From: Pseudomonas viridiflava
GTDB taxonomy: Bacteria; Pseudomonadota; Gammaproteobacteria; Pseudomonadales; Pseudomonadaceae
Assembly (NCBI RefSeq): GCF_900582625.1
Contig: NZ_UTIQ01000072.1
Span: 212,047 to 276,046 of the forward strand
Reading direction: 5' to 3'
Length of the DNA: 64,000 nucleotides
The position numbers and the translations under genes are program-made. The notes beneath the pieces were generated by a model. The model was not told the DNA's origin. It was given only the letters and a program-made list of their open reading frames with translations, and did no database searches. Shown piece after piece: positions 18,783 to 27,994 of this stretch (its first letter is position 1; the number at the start of each line of letters is the position of its first letter).

Positions 18783-20075
18783 GTGCCCTGCCCGCCTTCC
18801 CCCAAACGTTTGTTGGTCATCGGTTACGTGTGGCCGGAGCCCCGTTCCTCGGCAGCCGGCGGGCACATGATGCAGCTGCTCGAGCTGTTCGTTGAGCGTG
18901 GCTGGCACATCACCTTTGCCAGCCCGGCCAACGAGGGCGAGCACAAAGCCGATTTGCAGGCGCTGGGCATTGCCGAGCAAGTGATCGAACTCAACAGCGA
19001 AAGCTTCGATGTGTTTGTGCGCGAGCTGAACCCTGCGGTGGTGCTGTTTGACCGTTTCATGATGGAGGAGCAATTCGGCTGGCGCGTGGAGCAACACTGC
19101 CCGCAGGCGTTACGGGTGCTCGAAACGTCTGATTTGCAGTCACTGCGCGATGCGCGACAGCAGCTTTTAAAAACTCATATAGCTGCCGGAAAAGGTGACG
19201 AGTGCGACGAGCTCTTCGCCCTGAATGCCGACGACATCTATCGGCACATGGCGGTCAGCGATACCGCGCAGCGGGAGATTGCCGCGCTGTATCGCTGCGA
19301 CCTCAACCTGATGATTTCCGACGCCGAAATCGCCCTGCTGCGCGAGCAGTTCCACCTGCCCGCCGCGCTGTTGGTGCATTGCCCGTTGCTGCTGGATGCA
19401 ACACCGCGCCGGGTGCTGTCGTTCAGTGAGCGGGCGCATTTCATCAGCATTGGCAACTTTCGCCATGCGCCGAACTGGGACGCCGTGCTCTGGTTAAAAC
19501 AGAGCATCTGGCCGCTGATTCGCCAGCAATTGCCGCAGGCGCAGCTGCGGATCTACGGCTCATACACGCCACCCAAAGCCACCGCGCTGCACAACCCGGC
19601 GCAGGGTTTCCACGTGATGAATTGGGCGCCGGATGCGTTGGCCGTGATGGAAACCGCGCGTGTGTGCGTGGCGCCACTGCGTTTCGGCGCGGGCATCAAA
19701 GGCAAAATTGCCGACGCCATGCTTTGCGGCACGCCGAACGTGACCACGCCGATTGGCGCCGAAGGCATGCACGGCGAGTGGCCGTGGCCGGGGGAGATCA
19801 CCACCAGCGCGGCGGCGTTTGCTGAGGCGGCGGTGCGCTTGTACCGCGACGAGCAACAGTGGCAACAGGCACAAAACCACGGCTGGGCGCTGCTTGCCGC
19901 GCGCTATGAGCGCCACCGTTTTGGCGAGCTGCTGATGCAGCGCATCGAGGCGTGTCTGGCTAATCTGGCCGAACACCGTTTGCGCAACTTCACCGGCGCG
20001 ATGCTGCGCCACCATATGCACAAGAGCACCAAATACATGGCGCAGTGGATTGAAGCGAAAAACCGCCGCGATTAA
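18783..20075 (+). CDS. Glycosyltransferase, GT-B fold (group 1/GT4-like)
   Basis: 430 residues from the GTG at 18783, which has AGGA nine bases upstream. An in-frame ATG at 18738 would add 15 basic residues that do not look like part of the fold. N-terminal Rossmann half (RLLVIGYVWPEP, GGHMMQLLELF), and a C-terminal donor-binding half with ISIGNFRHAPNWDAV, VAPLRFGAGIKGKIADAM and GTPNVTTPIGAEGM. No polysaccharide cluster is visible around it, so the acceptor is unknown. The next gene starts 19 bases on. Confidence 0.85.
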   Translation: MPCPPSPKRLLVIGYVWPEPRSSAAGGHMMQLLELFVERGWHITFASPANEGEHKADLQALGIAEQVIELNSESFDVFVRELNPAVVLFDRFMMEEQFGWRVEQHCPQALRVLETSDLQSLRDARQQLLKTHIAAGKGDECDELFALNADDIYRHMAVSDTAQREIAALYRCDLNLMISDAEIALLREQFHLPAALLVHCPLLLDATPRRVLSFSERAHFISIGNFRHAPNWDAVLWLKQSIWPLIRQQLPQAQLRIYGSYTPPKATALHNPAQGFHVMNWAPDALAVMETARVCVAPLRFGAGIKGKIADAMLCGTPNVTTPIGAEGMHGEWPWPGEITTSAAAFAEAAVRLYRDEQQWQQAQNHGWALLAARYERHRFGELLMQRIEACLANLAEHRLRNFTGAMLRHHMHKSTKYMAQWIEAKNRRD

Positions 20076-20094
20076 CCGTTAGCGAGAGCGCCCC

Positions 20095-20562
20095 ATGGTC
20101 ATCAACAAGAAAATCAACTCAGCCTCTGTGCGCATGAACCCGCTCGACCCGCTGGATGCTTCGCTGGAGCTGCTGCACTTCGGCTTTCGCGGCCTCACGG
20201 CGGACGCCGACCGCTATCTGCACACCCTCGGTTTGTCGCGCGTGCATCACCGCATTCTGTACATCATCGCCCGCGCCGAACGCATCACCGTGGGCGATCT
20301 GGCCGTCACGCTGGGCGTCAGCAACCAAGCGCTGCACCGGCCGATGACGCATTTGTTCGAGCGCGAACTGGTCAGCCAGACCCGCGATCCGCTGCAGCAC
20401 CGCTTCAAGATTCTGGCCCTGACCGAAACCGGCCAAGCCGTTGAGCAGTGCGCCAGCGACCATGAACGCCAGGCCATTCGTGAAGCATTAGCGACCACCG
20501 ACGAAGCCGGCCAGGAAGCCTGGCACCGGGTGATGCAAGCGCTTGCCGAACGCCTCAATTGA
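20095..20562 (+). CDS. MarR-family transcriptional regulator
   Basis: 155 residues. Winged-helix core: HRILYIIARAERITVGDLAVTLGVSNQALHRPMTHLFERELVSQTRDP, with the wing region LQHRFKILALTETGQAV. Cytoplasmic dimeric DNA-binding protein. It is convergent with the zinc dehydrogenase gene (7-bp gap) and only 19 bp behind the glycosyltransferase. No target can be assigned from position alone. Confidence 0.87.
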   Translation: MVINKKINSASVRMNPLDPLDASLELLHFGFRGLTADADRYLHTLGLSRVHHRILYIIARAERITVGDLAVTLGVSNQALHRPMTHLFERELVSQTRDPLQHRFKILALTETGQAVEQCASDHERQAIREALATTDEAGQEAWHRVMQALAERLN

Positions 20563-20569
20563 TCGGCTT

Positions 20570-21589
20570 TCAGGTGATGCGCTCGCGCACCATCACGCAT
20601 TTGGCCAACGGCTGAATCAGTGCAATCGGCGCTTCGTCACAGCTGATTATTTCCGGGCACACCAGCAGCGGATCGCACGCGCCCTGCTGCACCAGATCGA
20701 GCACCTTGGGGATGTGCGTGCGCACGTTGCACAACCCTACCGACAGCGTGACGTTGCGCAGGTACATGCCAAACAGCGGAATGGCCGGGTCGTCGAAAAT
20801 GATGCCGATGCATGAACAGTGGCCGCCGGGAGCCAAGGCCAGCAGCCCTTTGTGCAAGGCGCGTGAGTCGCGCGTGGCGGACACCACCACGTCGTAGCGC
20901 TCGTCCAGATTGCTGGCGTACCCCACGTCTACTTGTGCGCCACAACGCTCGGCCAGCCCGCGCCGGTAGTCGTTGTCGTCGAGGTAATCAACGCTGCCTG
21001 CGCCCGCCGCCCGAGCCATTTGCACCGCCAGCACGCCGAGACTTTCCGTGCCGCCAACCACTAGCACTCGCGCATCGTCACGGCTGGCCAGCGGAGTGCT
21101 GGTGGCAACCCAGGCGTCGGTGAGGTTGTCGCTGGCGCTGGCCGCCGCGACCGGGTCGACGCCTTGTGGCAACGGCACCAGCATGGCGTCGGCATAAGGC
21201 ACGCGCACCACTTCGGAAAACAAGCCACCCCAGTGCCCGCCAGCGGGAATGCCAAAGGCGGCATGGCGAGGCACACTGCTGCACGCCATGGTCATGCCGC
21301 TCAGGCACTGGCGGCATTTTCCGCAGGAAATTTTCCACGGCACCGCCACCAGATCGCCGCGCTTGCACGTGGTGACTGCCGAACCCACTTCCAGCACCTC
21401 GGCGACACACTCGTGGCCGATGGCGTATGGCGGCTTGAACGGCGTGGTGCCAGCTATCAGGCGGCGGTCCAGATCGCAGGAAGCCGACGCGACAGGCCGC
21501 ACCAGCGCTGCTTCCGGGCTTTCCAGTTTTGGGCTCGGCACGCCCACCCAGCGCAAGTCACCAGGGCCCAGCAATCGCAGTTCGCGCAT
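20570..21589 (-). CDS. Zinc-dependent alcohol dehydrogenase (MDR superfamily)
   Basis: 339 residues. Catalytic zinc ligands in ASCDLD and GHECVAEVLEVG. The structural zinc site is C-x2-C-x2-C-x7-C in SCGKCRQCLSGMTMAC. Nucleotide fold around VLVVGGTESLGVLAVQMARAAGAGSVDYLDDND; the aspartates at the strand end suggest NAD rather than NADP. Substrate unknown. Its start is only 3 bases before the thioesterase stop, so the two are probably co-transcribed. Confidence 0.87.
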   Translation of the reverse strand: MRELRLLGPGDLRWVGVPSPKLESPEAALVRPVASASCDLDRRLIAGTTPFKPPYAIGHECVAEVLEVGSAVTTCKRGDLVAVPWKISCGKCRQCLSGMTMACSSVPRHAAFGIPAGGHWGGLFSEVVRVPYADAMLVPLPQGVDPVAAASASDNLTDAWVATSTPLASRDDARVLVVGGTESLGVLAVQMARAAGAGSVDYLDDNDYRRGLAERCGAQVDVGYASNLDERYDVVVSATRDSRALHKGLLALAPGGHCSCIGIIFDDPAIPLFGMYLRNVTLSVGLCNVRTHIPKVLDLVQQGACDPLLVCPEIISCDEAPIALIQPLAKCVMVRERIT

Positions 21590-21592
21590 GGC

Positions 21593-22036
21593 TCAGCCCT
21601 TGATCATGAAGGTAGTAGTGGCTTTGGCGCAGAGCTTGCCGGCGCTGTCATGAATCTGAGCATCGCAAATCGCCAGGCTCTTGCTGCGCTCCACCAGCCA
21701 GCCGGTGACCTGATAACGCTCGCCGCTTTTCAGCGGGCGCAGGTATTTCACGCCGAGGTCGACGGTGGAATAGGCGGTGCGGTCGTCGAGGGTGGAAAAC
21801 AGCGCCATGCCGGCGGCGCCGTCGAGGCAGGTGGCAGCGAAACCGCCATGCACCATCCGCTGTGGATTGAGGTGACGGTCATCCGGCCGCGCCTCGATGG
21901 TGATCTTGCCGAACTCGACCGCGCGAGCGGTCATGGGAATGGTCTCGCCAATGGACGGATTGGGCAGATTGCCGTCCACCAGCGCTTGCAGGATATGCAA
22001 GCCGGAGGTGGCGGGGCGTTGGTTTTCATCGGTCAT
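21593..22036 (-). CDS. PaaI-family hotdog thioesterase
   Basis: 147 residues from the ATG at 22036 (MTDENQRPATSG); the longer frame adds a stretch with no homology feel. Hotdog-fold landmarks are MVHGGFAATCLDGAAGMALFS (the HGG motif of PaaI-type acyl-CoA thioesterases), YLRPLKSGERYQV and the final strand SAGKLCAKATTTFMI. Probably hydrolyses an acyl- or aryl-acyl-CoA. Paired with the downstream dehydrogenase. Confidence 0.85.
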   Translation of the reverse strand: MTDENQRPATSGLHILQALVDGNLPNPSIGETIPMTARAVEFGKITIEARPDDRHLNPQRMVHGGFAATCLDGAAGMALFSTLDDRTAYSTVDLGVKYLRPLKSGERYQVTGWLVERSKSLAICDAQIHDSAGKLCAKATTTFMIKG

Positions 22037-22149
22037 TTCGCAATCGCTCGTCAGGTGAGGAAGACCTGACAATACGCCGCGCCCCACCTCACATCAACGA
22101 TGTTGAATCGACAAAACAGAAGGCATTTCAGCCGCAATAAAACGGCGTA

Positions 22150-23394
22150 TCAGACCACGCTGGATTTGCGCAGAGTGTCGATATCTGCGCTGCTCAACCC
22201 CAGCAACCGCTGCAATACCGCCTCGGTGTGCTCGCCCAACAATGGCGGCGGCTGGCGATATTCCACGGGTGTTTCGGACAAGCGAATCGGGCTGGCCACT
22301 TGCGGCAGCGTGCCGCCCAGGCTGTGCGGCACTTCCACGCGCAAACCGCGCGCCAGCACCTGCGGGTCGGCAAATACTTGCGCCAAATCGTTGATCGGGC
22401 CGCAGGGCACGCCGGCCTGCTCCAGGGCGCTTACCCATTCGGCCGTGGTTTTGAAAACGGTGGCCTGGCGGATCAATGGAATCAGCACCGCGCGGTTAGC
22501 GACGCGTTGTTTGTTGTTGGTGAAGCGCGGGTCGTCGGCCCATTCGGCATGGCCCGCCACCTCACAGAATTTGCGGAACTGGCCATCGTTGCCGACGGTG
22601 AGAATGAAGTCGCCATCGGCCGTGGGGAAATCCTGATACGGCACGATATTGGGGTGGGCATTGCCCAAACGTTTCGGCGCGTTGCCCGTGGTGAGGTAGT
22701 TCATCGCCTGGTTCGCCAGGCAGGCGACCTGAACGTCGAGCAAGGCCATGTCGATATGCTGGCCGAGGCCGCTGCCGCTGCTTTCTCTGTCGCCGCTGTC
22801 GCGGTGGGCAAGTGCGGCGAGCACTGCCACGGTGGAATACAAGCCCGTGAGGATGTCAGTCAGCGCCACGCCGACTTTCACCGGCCCGCCGCCCGCTTCG
22901 TCATCCGGCTTGCCGGTCAGACTCATCAGGCCGCCGAGGCCTTGAATCATAAAGTCGTAGCCGGCGCGTTTGGCGTAAGGACCGTTCTGGCCGAAACCGG
23001 TGATGGAGCAATAAATCAGTCGCGGGTTGATGGCTTTTAGCGACGCGTAATCCAGGCCATAGGCGGCCAGGCCGCCGACCTTGAAGTTCTCCAGCAGAAT
23101 ATCCGACTGCGCCGCCAACTCACGCACCAGGCGCTGGCCCTCAGGCTGGGTGAAGTCCACCGTCACCGACTGTTTGTTGCGGTTGGCCGACAGGTAATAC
23201 GCGGCCTCGCTGGTGTTCTCGCCGGCGGCGTCTTTTAAAAAGGGCGGGCCCCATTGGCGGGTGTCGTCGCCCACACCGGGGCGCTCGATCTTGATCACCT
23301 CGGCGCCAAGGTCCGCCAAAATCTGCCCGGCCCACGGGCCAGCCAGTACGCGGGATAAATCCAGAACACGCAGATGAGACAGAGCGCCGGGCAT
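22150..23394 (-). CDS. CaiB/BaiF CoA-transferase, probable glutarate CoA-transferase
   Basis: 414 residues, class III CoA-transferase. Opening LRVLDLSRVLAGPWAGQILADLGAEVIKIERPGVGDDTR, then FKVGGLAAYGLDY and the catalytic aspartate in VGVALTDILTGLY; C-terminal GVPCGPINDLAQVFADPQV. Adjacent to gcdH on the same strand with the LysR regulator beyond, the arrangement used for glutarate (lysine) breakdown in pseudomonads, so succinyl-CoA:glutarate transfer is the likely reaction. The substrate is inferred from context. Confidence 0.85.
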   Translation of the reverse strand: MPGALSHLRVLDLSRVLAGPWAGQILADLGAEVIKIERPGVGDDTRQWGPPFLKDAAGENTSEAAYYLSANRNKQSVTVDFTQPEGQRLVRELAAQSDILLENFKVGGLAAYGLDYASLKAINPRLIYCSITGFGQNGPYAKRAGYDFMIQGLGGLMSLTGKPDDEAGGGPVKVGVALTDILTGLYSTVAVLAALAHRDSGDRESSGSGLGQHIDMALLDVQVACLANQAMNYLTTGNAPKRLGNAHPNIVPYQDFPTADGDFILTVGNDGQFRKFCEVAGHAEWADDPRFTNNKQRVANRAVLIPLIRQATVFKTTAEWVSALEQAGVPCGPINDLAQVFADPQVLARGLRVEVPHSLGGTLPQVASPIRLSETPVEYRQPPPLLGEHTEAVLQRLLGLSSADIDTLRKSSVV

Positions 23395-23422
23395 GAGGGA
23401 TCTCGCAGCAGGATTAAGTACC

Positions 23423-23488
23423 GTAGGAGCGGCTTCAGCCGCGATGCTCTTGAAGATACAAGCATCGCGGCTGAAGCCGCTCCTACAG
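23423..23488. repeat. REP pair (perfect 26-bp inverted repeat)
   Basis: Bases 23423-23448 and 23461-23486 are exact reverse complements with a 12-base loop and carry the GTAGGAGCGGCTTCAGCCGCG core. It sits between the gcdH stop and the CoA-transferase start. Confidence 0.93.
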
Positions 23489-23499
23489 GTTTACGGCAA

Positions 23500-24681
23500 T
23501 CAGAAGAAGGCTTGGATACCGGTCTGCGCGCGGCCGAGGATCAAGGCGTGCACGTCGTGCGTGCCTTCGTAGGTGTTCACCACTTCCAGATTCACCAGAT
23601 GCCGCGCCACGCCGAACTCGTCAGAGATGCCGTTGCCGCCCAACATGTCGCGCGCTAGGCGGGCAATATCCAGCGCTTTGCCGCAGCTGTTGCGCTTCAT
23701 GATCGAGGTGATTTCCACCGCCGCCGTGCCTTCGTCTTTCATGCGGCCCAGGCGCAGGCAACCTTGCAAGGCCATGGTGATTTCGGTCTGCATGTCAGCG
23801 AGTTTTTTCTGAATCAGCTGATTGGCCGCCAACGGCCGGCCGAATTGTTTGCGGTCCAGCGTGTACTGGCGGGCGGTGTGCCAGCAGAACTCGGCGGCAC
23901 CCAGCGCACCCCAGCTGATGCCGTAGCGGGCGGAGTTCAGGCAGGTGAATGGGCCTTTCAAACCGCGCACATCGGGGAAGGCGTTTTCTTCTGGGCAGAA
24001 CACGTTGTCCATCACGATTTCGCCAGTGATAGAAGCACGCAGACCGACCTTGCCGTGAATCGCTGGGGTGCTCAGCCCTTGCCAGCCTTTCTCCAGCACG
24101 AAGCCGCGAATCGCGCCCTCGTCGTCCTTTGCCCAGACCACAAACACGTCGGCGATCGGGCTGTTGGTGATCCACATTTTCGCGCCGCTGATGCGGTAGC
24201 CGCCGTCGACTTTCTTGGCGCGGGTAATCATCGAACCCGGGTCGGAACCGTGGTCCGGCTCGGTCAAACCGAAGCAGCCAATCCATTCGCCGCTGGCCAG
24301 CTTTGGCAGGTATTTCTGCTTGGTGGCTTCGTTGCCGAACTCGTTGATCGGCACCATCACCAGCGACGACTGCACGCTCATCATCGAGCGGTAGCCGGAA
24401 TCCACACGCTCAACCTCACGGGCGATCAGACCGTAGCTCACGTAATTCAAACCGCTGCCACCGTACTGCTCGGGAATGGTGGCGCCGAGCAGGCCGACTT
24501 CGCCCATTTCACGGAAGATTTTCGGATCGGTCTGCTCGTGGCGGAACGCTTCGATAACGCGCGGCGCCAAGTTCTGCTGAGCGAACTGCTGGGCGCTGTC
24601 GCGCACCATTCGCTCCTCTTCCGTCAGTTGCTGGTCGAGCATCAGCGGGTCTTCCCAGTTGAAGCGAGCGTTGGCAGCCAT
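23500..24681 (-). CDS. gcdH: Glutaryl-CoA dehydrogenase
   Basis: 393 residues from the ATG at 24681, with GAGG nine bases upstream. Acyl-CoA dehydrogenase fold with FAD-binding [16 protein letters not shown] and [18 protein letters not shown]. The C-terminal [19 protein letters not shown] carries the catalytic glutamate as in glutaryl-CoA dehydrogenases; the N-terminal [16 protein letters not shown] is also typical. Oxidises and decarboxylates glutaryl-CoA to crotonyl-CoA. Divergent from the LysR regulator gene. Confidence 0.95.
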   Translation of the reverse strand: MAANARFNWEDPLMLDQQLTEEERMVRDSAQQFAQQNLAPRVIEAFRHEQTDPKIFREMGEVGLLGATIPEQYGGSGLNYVSYGLIAREVERVDSGYRSMMSVQSSLVMVPINEFGNEATKQKYLPKLASGEWIGCFGLTEPDHGSDPGSMITRAKKVDGGYRISGAKMWITNSPIADVFVVWAKDDEGAIRGFVLEKGWQGLSTPAIHGKVGLRASITGEIVMDNVFCPEENAFPDVRGLKGPFTCLNSARYGISWGALGAAEFCWHTARQYTLDRKQFGRPLAANQLIQKKLADMQTEITMALQGCLRLGRMKDEGTAAVEITSIMKRNSCGKALDIARLARDMLGGNGISDEFGVARHLVNLEVVNTYEGTHDVHALILGRAQTGIQAFF

Positions 24682-24866
24682 GTGCGAAATCCTCAAGAGT
24701 TGGGTGCGGTCCAGCGCGAGGCTGGCGATGGGTTAACTCTAGACAGCCGGGCGCACATGGCGCAAACGAGGTTTTTGCACAGACCTGTGCTAATTTCTCA
24801 CTCCGAAAAGGCAATAACGGCTTTTTCAACCGCTTCATCGTGCACATAACGCATACGAGCCCGCCA

Positions 24867-25775
24867 ATGCGCCGCAAAATTCCCAGCACCGCCGCCCTCG
24901 TCGCCTTCGACGCCGCCGCTCGTCATCAGAGCTTTACCAAAGCAGCGGAAGAACTCTCGCTGACGCAAAGCGCCATCTGCCGACAGATCGCCAGCCTCGA
25001 GGACTTCCTCGGCATCGCCCTCTTCCGCCGCTCCCGACGCGGCGTTCAGCTCACCGAAGCAGGGCTCAGCTACGGCCGCCGAGTCGCCGCGCAGCTGGAT
25101 GCTGTGGAACGCGACACCCTGTCGGTAATGGGCCAGCACGGCGCCAACAGCCTGGAACTGGCCATCGTGCCGACCTTCGGCACGCAGTGGCTGCTGCCGC
25201 GCCTGAAACACTTCCAGGCCTTGCACCCGGAAGTGACCGTGAACCTCACCAATCGCACGCGCCCGTTCCTATTTGCCGACACCGAATTCGACGCCGCCGT
25301 GTACTTCGGCGATGCGGTGTGGTCGGGCACCGAAGCGCATTTTCTGATGCCGGAAAACTCCCTTCCCGTGTGCAGCTCGGCCCTGTTGCCGAGCGACGGC
25401 ACGCTCACCGCCGAGCGCATCGCCACCTTGCCGCTGCTGCAACAGACCACCCGGCCATACGCCTGGCGCCACTGGTTCGGCTCGCAGGGCATGAGCGTGC
25501 CGCGCGACATGACTGGGCCGCGTTATGAACTGTTTTCGATGCTGGCGCAGGCGGCGCAGCACGAAATGGGCATCGCGCTGATTCCGCCATTTTTGATTCA
25601 GCGGGAGTTGGCTGAAGGCAGTTTGGTGGTGGCGATGCAGCACGCCTGCGTAAGTGATAAGGCGTATCACCTGATGATTCCTGAACGCAAAACCGAGACG
25701 GCTGCGTTACGGGCGTTTAGGGATTGGTTGGTGGAGCAGGCGAAGGCCTATCGAGAGGCGAGTTCGGGCGTTTAG
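24867..25775 (+). CDS. gcdR: LysR-type regulator of glutarate metabolism (GcdR-like)
   Basis: 302 residues from the ATG at 24867 (MRRKIPSTAALVAFDAAAR). N-terminal helix-turn-helix SFTKAAEELSLTQSAICRQIASLEDFLGIALFRRSRRGVQLT, then a LysR effector-binding domain. Transcribed away from gcdH across a 185-bp gap, the usual layout for a LysR regulator controlling its neighbour. The effector would be glutarate or a derivative; that is inference from position. Confidence 0.85.
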   Translation: MRRKIPSTAALVAFDAAARHQSFTKAAEELSLTQSAICRQIASLEDFLGIALFRRSRRGVQLTEAGLSYGRRVAAQLDAVERDTLSVMGQHGANSLELAIVPTFGTQWLLPRLKHFQALHPEVTVNLTNRTRPFLFADTEFDAAVYFGDAVWSGTEAHFLMPENSLPVCSSALLPSDGTLTAERIATLPLLQQTTRPYAWRHWFGSQGMSVPRDMTGPRYELFSMLAQAAQHEMGIALIPPFLIQRELAEGSLVVAMQHACVSDKAYHLMIPERKTETAALRAFRDWLVEQAKAYREASSGV

Positions 25776-26540
25776 CCGGCCACCCCTGCGTTGGGCAGCA
25801 GCGCAGGGATTTCAAAATCTCGCAGCTAAAGCTGCTCCCACACGAAATGGGGCAGTTCGAACCCACCGCACTACCAAAACATCTTATTGCCTACGATTCA
25901 GCCAGGTAATTAACCCGGTAATAAAGCCAAAAACCAGCCGTTTTGGCCCTCCAACCTTCACGTAGCGATAAAAAAAGTCGAAAAAGCGACATAAGCCTGA
26001 TAAAAAGCATGCGCGACGTTGCGTGGAAAATTGGCGACAGACCAATAACCCCGTGGCTTTCAGCGATTTATGCAGGGAACCGCGAACATTTGCTGACCCC
26101 GTAGTCAACAAACCCAATAGCTACAGTTTTGCCGCCGCTTAGCCGTCGTTAAAACCGATAATTCTTATAACAAACAGATAGTTAGAGATACAAAGCAAGC
26201 TACGCAACGGATCCGCCATTAACCCGTCTTGACCTGATGAACGGTTATTCACATCAGGGATGCCAATGCCGCCGCAAACGGCCTGGCGACAAGCTGCAAG
26301 CCGCATTACCCGCTGCTTTCGGCGAGATAGACGGAATGATGGGTCACGACGTGACTTGTAGTTATCTCCAGGGTGGCCTTCAGAACTCCTTGATGGCCTT
26401 ACGGTTCACCTGCAAAATGCCGCGCCCCGCTACCGCAAGGCTCCCGAAGAGGTGCCAAGTAGGGATTGTGCTGATCCACCCCAGTGCGCCACCCGCAGTG
26501 CTCTGGTTTTTTTGAAAAACGATCACGCAGGAGATTTGAA
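25776..26540. other. Long intergenic region and leader before pntAA
   Basis: 765 bases with no convincing gene. It begins with a degenerate REP (TCTCGCAGCTAAAGCTGC, about 25819-25843). Bases 25870-26230 are clearly more A/T-rich than the rest of the window. Bases 26240-26530 return to normal composition and form a leader of unknown function ending in AGGAG before pntAA. Two short frames (25884-26117 minus, 26237-26515 plus) show nothing recognisable. Confidence 0.6.
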
Positions 26541-27662
26541 GTGCACATTGGTGTTCCTCTCGAGACCTTTACTGGCGAAACGCGGGTTGCCGCAACGCCG
26601 GAAACCATTAAAAAGCTGATCGCCCAAGGCCATCAGGTGACTGTACAAAGCGGTGCCGGCGTTAGCGCCAGCGTGCCCGACAGTGCCTATCAAGCCGTTG
26701 GCGCCAGCATTGGCGACGCCGCCGCAGCCCTGGGCGCCGACCTGGTGCTCAAGGTCGTGGCGCCCAATGCCGCCGAGCTGGCTCAGCTCAAGTCCGGCGC
26801 GGTGCTGGTCGGCATGCTCAATCCCTTCAACAGCGAAAACATCGCGCAGATGGCTGAACGCGGCGTCACCGCTTTCGCCCTCGAAGCCGCGCCGCGTACG
26901 TCCCGCGCGCAAAGCCTCGATGTGCTGAGTTCGCAAGCCAACATTGCCGGCTACAAGGCGGTGTTGCTTGCGGCTCATCACTATCCGCGCTTTATGCCGA
27001 TGCTGATGACCGCTGCCGGTACCGTGAAGGCCGCTCGCGTGCTGATTCTCGGCGCTGGCGTTGCCGGGCTGCAGGCCATCGCCACGGCCAAGCGCCTGGG
27101 TGCGGTGATTGAAGCGTCGGACGTGCGTCCTGCGGTGAAGGAGCAAATTGAGTCGCTCGGCGCCAAGTTCGTTGACGTGCCGTACGAAACCGACGAGGAG
27201 CGCGAGTGCGCTGAAGGCGTTGGCGGTTATGCCCGTCCGATGCCGGCGTCGTGGATGCAGCGTCAGGCAGTGGCCGTGCACGAGCGCGCCAAGCTGGCCG
27301 ACATCGTCATCACCACCGCACTGATTCCAGGCCGCAAGGCGCCGGTGCTGTTGAGTGCCGAGACCGTCGAGCAGATGAAGCCCGGCTCCGTGGTGATCGA
27401 CCTCGCGGCTGCCCAAGGCGGCAACTGCCCGCTGACTGAAGCGGATCAGGTGGTGGTCAAGCACGGCGTGACCATCGTTGGCCACACCAACCTGGCGGCC
27501 CTGGTCGCGGCAGACGCTTCGGCGCTGTACGCCCGTAACTTGCTGGACTTCCTCAAGCTGGTCATCGACAGCGAAGGCAAGTTCCACGTCAACCTCGAAG
27601 ACGACATCGTCGCCGCGTGCCTGATGTGCCGCGACGGCCAAGTCGTCCGTAAGAACGGCTGA
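26541..27662 (+). CDS. pntAA: Proton-translocating NAD(P) transhydrogenase, alpha part 1
   Basis: 373 residues from the GTG at 26541 with AGGAG seven bases upstream; the frame is open further up, but [21 protein letters not shown] is the family start. Soluble NAD(H)-binding domain [21 protein letters not shown], the dinucleotide fold [27 protein letters not shown], and [16 protein letters not shown]. Works with PntAB and PntB to make NADPH from NADH using the proton gradient. The alpha chain is split into two genes, as in several proteobacteria. Confidence 0.95.
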   Translation: MHIGVPLETFTGETRVAATPETIKKLIAQGHQVTVQSGAGVSASVPDSAYQAVGASIGDAAAALGADLVLKVVAPNAAELAQLKSGAVLVGMLNPFNSENIAQMAERGVTAFALEAAPRTSRAQSLDVLSSQANIAGYKAVLLAAHHYPRFMPMLMTAAGTVKAARVLILGAGVAGLQAIATAKRLGAVIEASDVRPAVKEQIESLGAKFVDVPYETDEERECAEGVGGYARPMPASWMQRQAVAVHERAKLADIVITTALIPGRKAPVLLSAETVEQMKPGSVVIDLAAAQGGNCPLTEADQVVVKHGVTIVGHTNLAALVAADASALYARNLLDFLKLVIDSEGKFHVNLEDDIVAACLMCRDGQVVRKNG

Positions 27663-27673
27663 GGACAAGAAAA

Positions 27674-27994
27674 ATGGAAGAGCTGATCTCCCCCGGTATC
27701 TACAACCTGATCATCTTCGTGCTGGCCATTTATGTGGGCTACCACGTGGTCTGGAACGTGACGCCTGCGCTGCACACCCCGCTGATGGCGGTGACCAACG
27801 CCATCTCGGCCATCGTGATCGTCGGTGCCATGTTGGCCGCCGCCCTCACCGTGACGCCGCTGGGTAAAACCATGGGCACCCTGGCGGTGGCCCTGGCTGC
27901 CGTGAACGTGTTCGGTGGTTTTCTGGTAACTCGCCGCATGCTGGAAATGTTCAAGAAGAAAGCGCCCAAGGCCAAAGCAGAGGGTGACAAGTAA
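27674..27994 (+). CDS. pntAB: Transhydrogenase alpha part 2 (membrane)
   Basis: 106 residues, mostly three membrane helices ([64 protein letters not shown]), with a basic C-terminal tail. It forms part of the proton channel (domain II). AGGA lies eight bases before the ATG, and its stop shares one base with the pntB start (TAATG). Confidence 0.94.
   Translation: MEELISPGIYNLIIFVLAIYVGYHVVWNVTPALHTPLMAVTNAISAIVIVGAMLAAALTVTPLGKTMGTLAVALAAVNVFGGFLVTRRMLEMFKKKAPKAKAEGDK

Noticed and set aside
25884..26117. 77-residue minus-strand frame in the A/T-rich gap
   Set aside because: No ribosome site and no recognisable fold; composition matches the surrounding non-coding DNA.
26237..26515. 92-residue plus-strand frame in the pntAA leader
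   Set aside because: Cys/Arg-rich mixed sequence with no family feel and no clear ribosome site; more likely untranslated leader.
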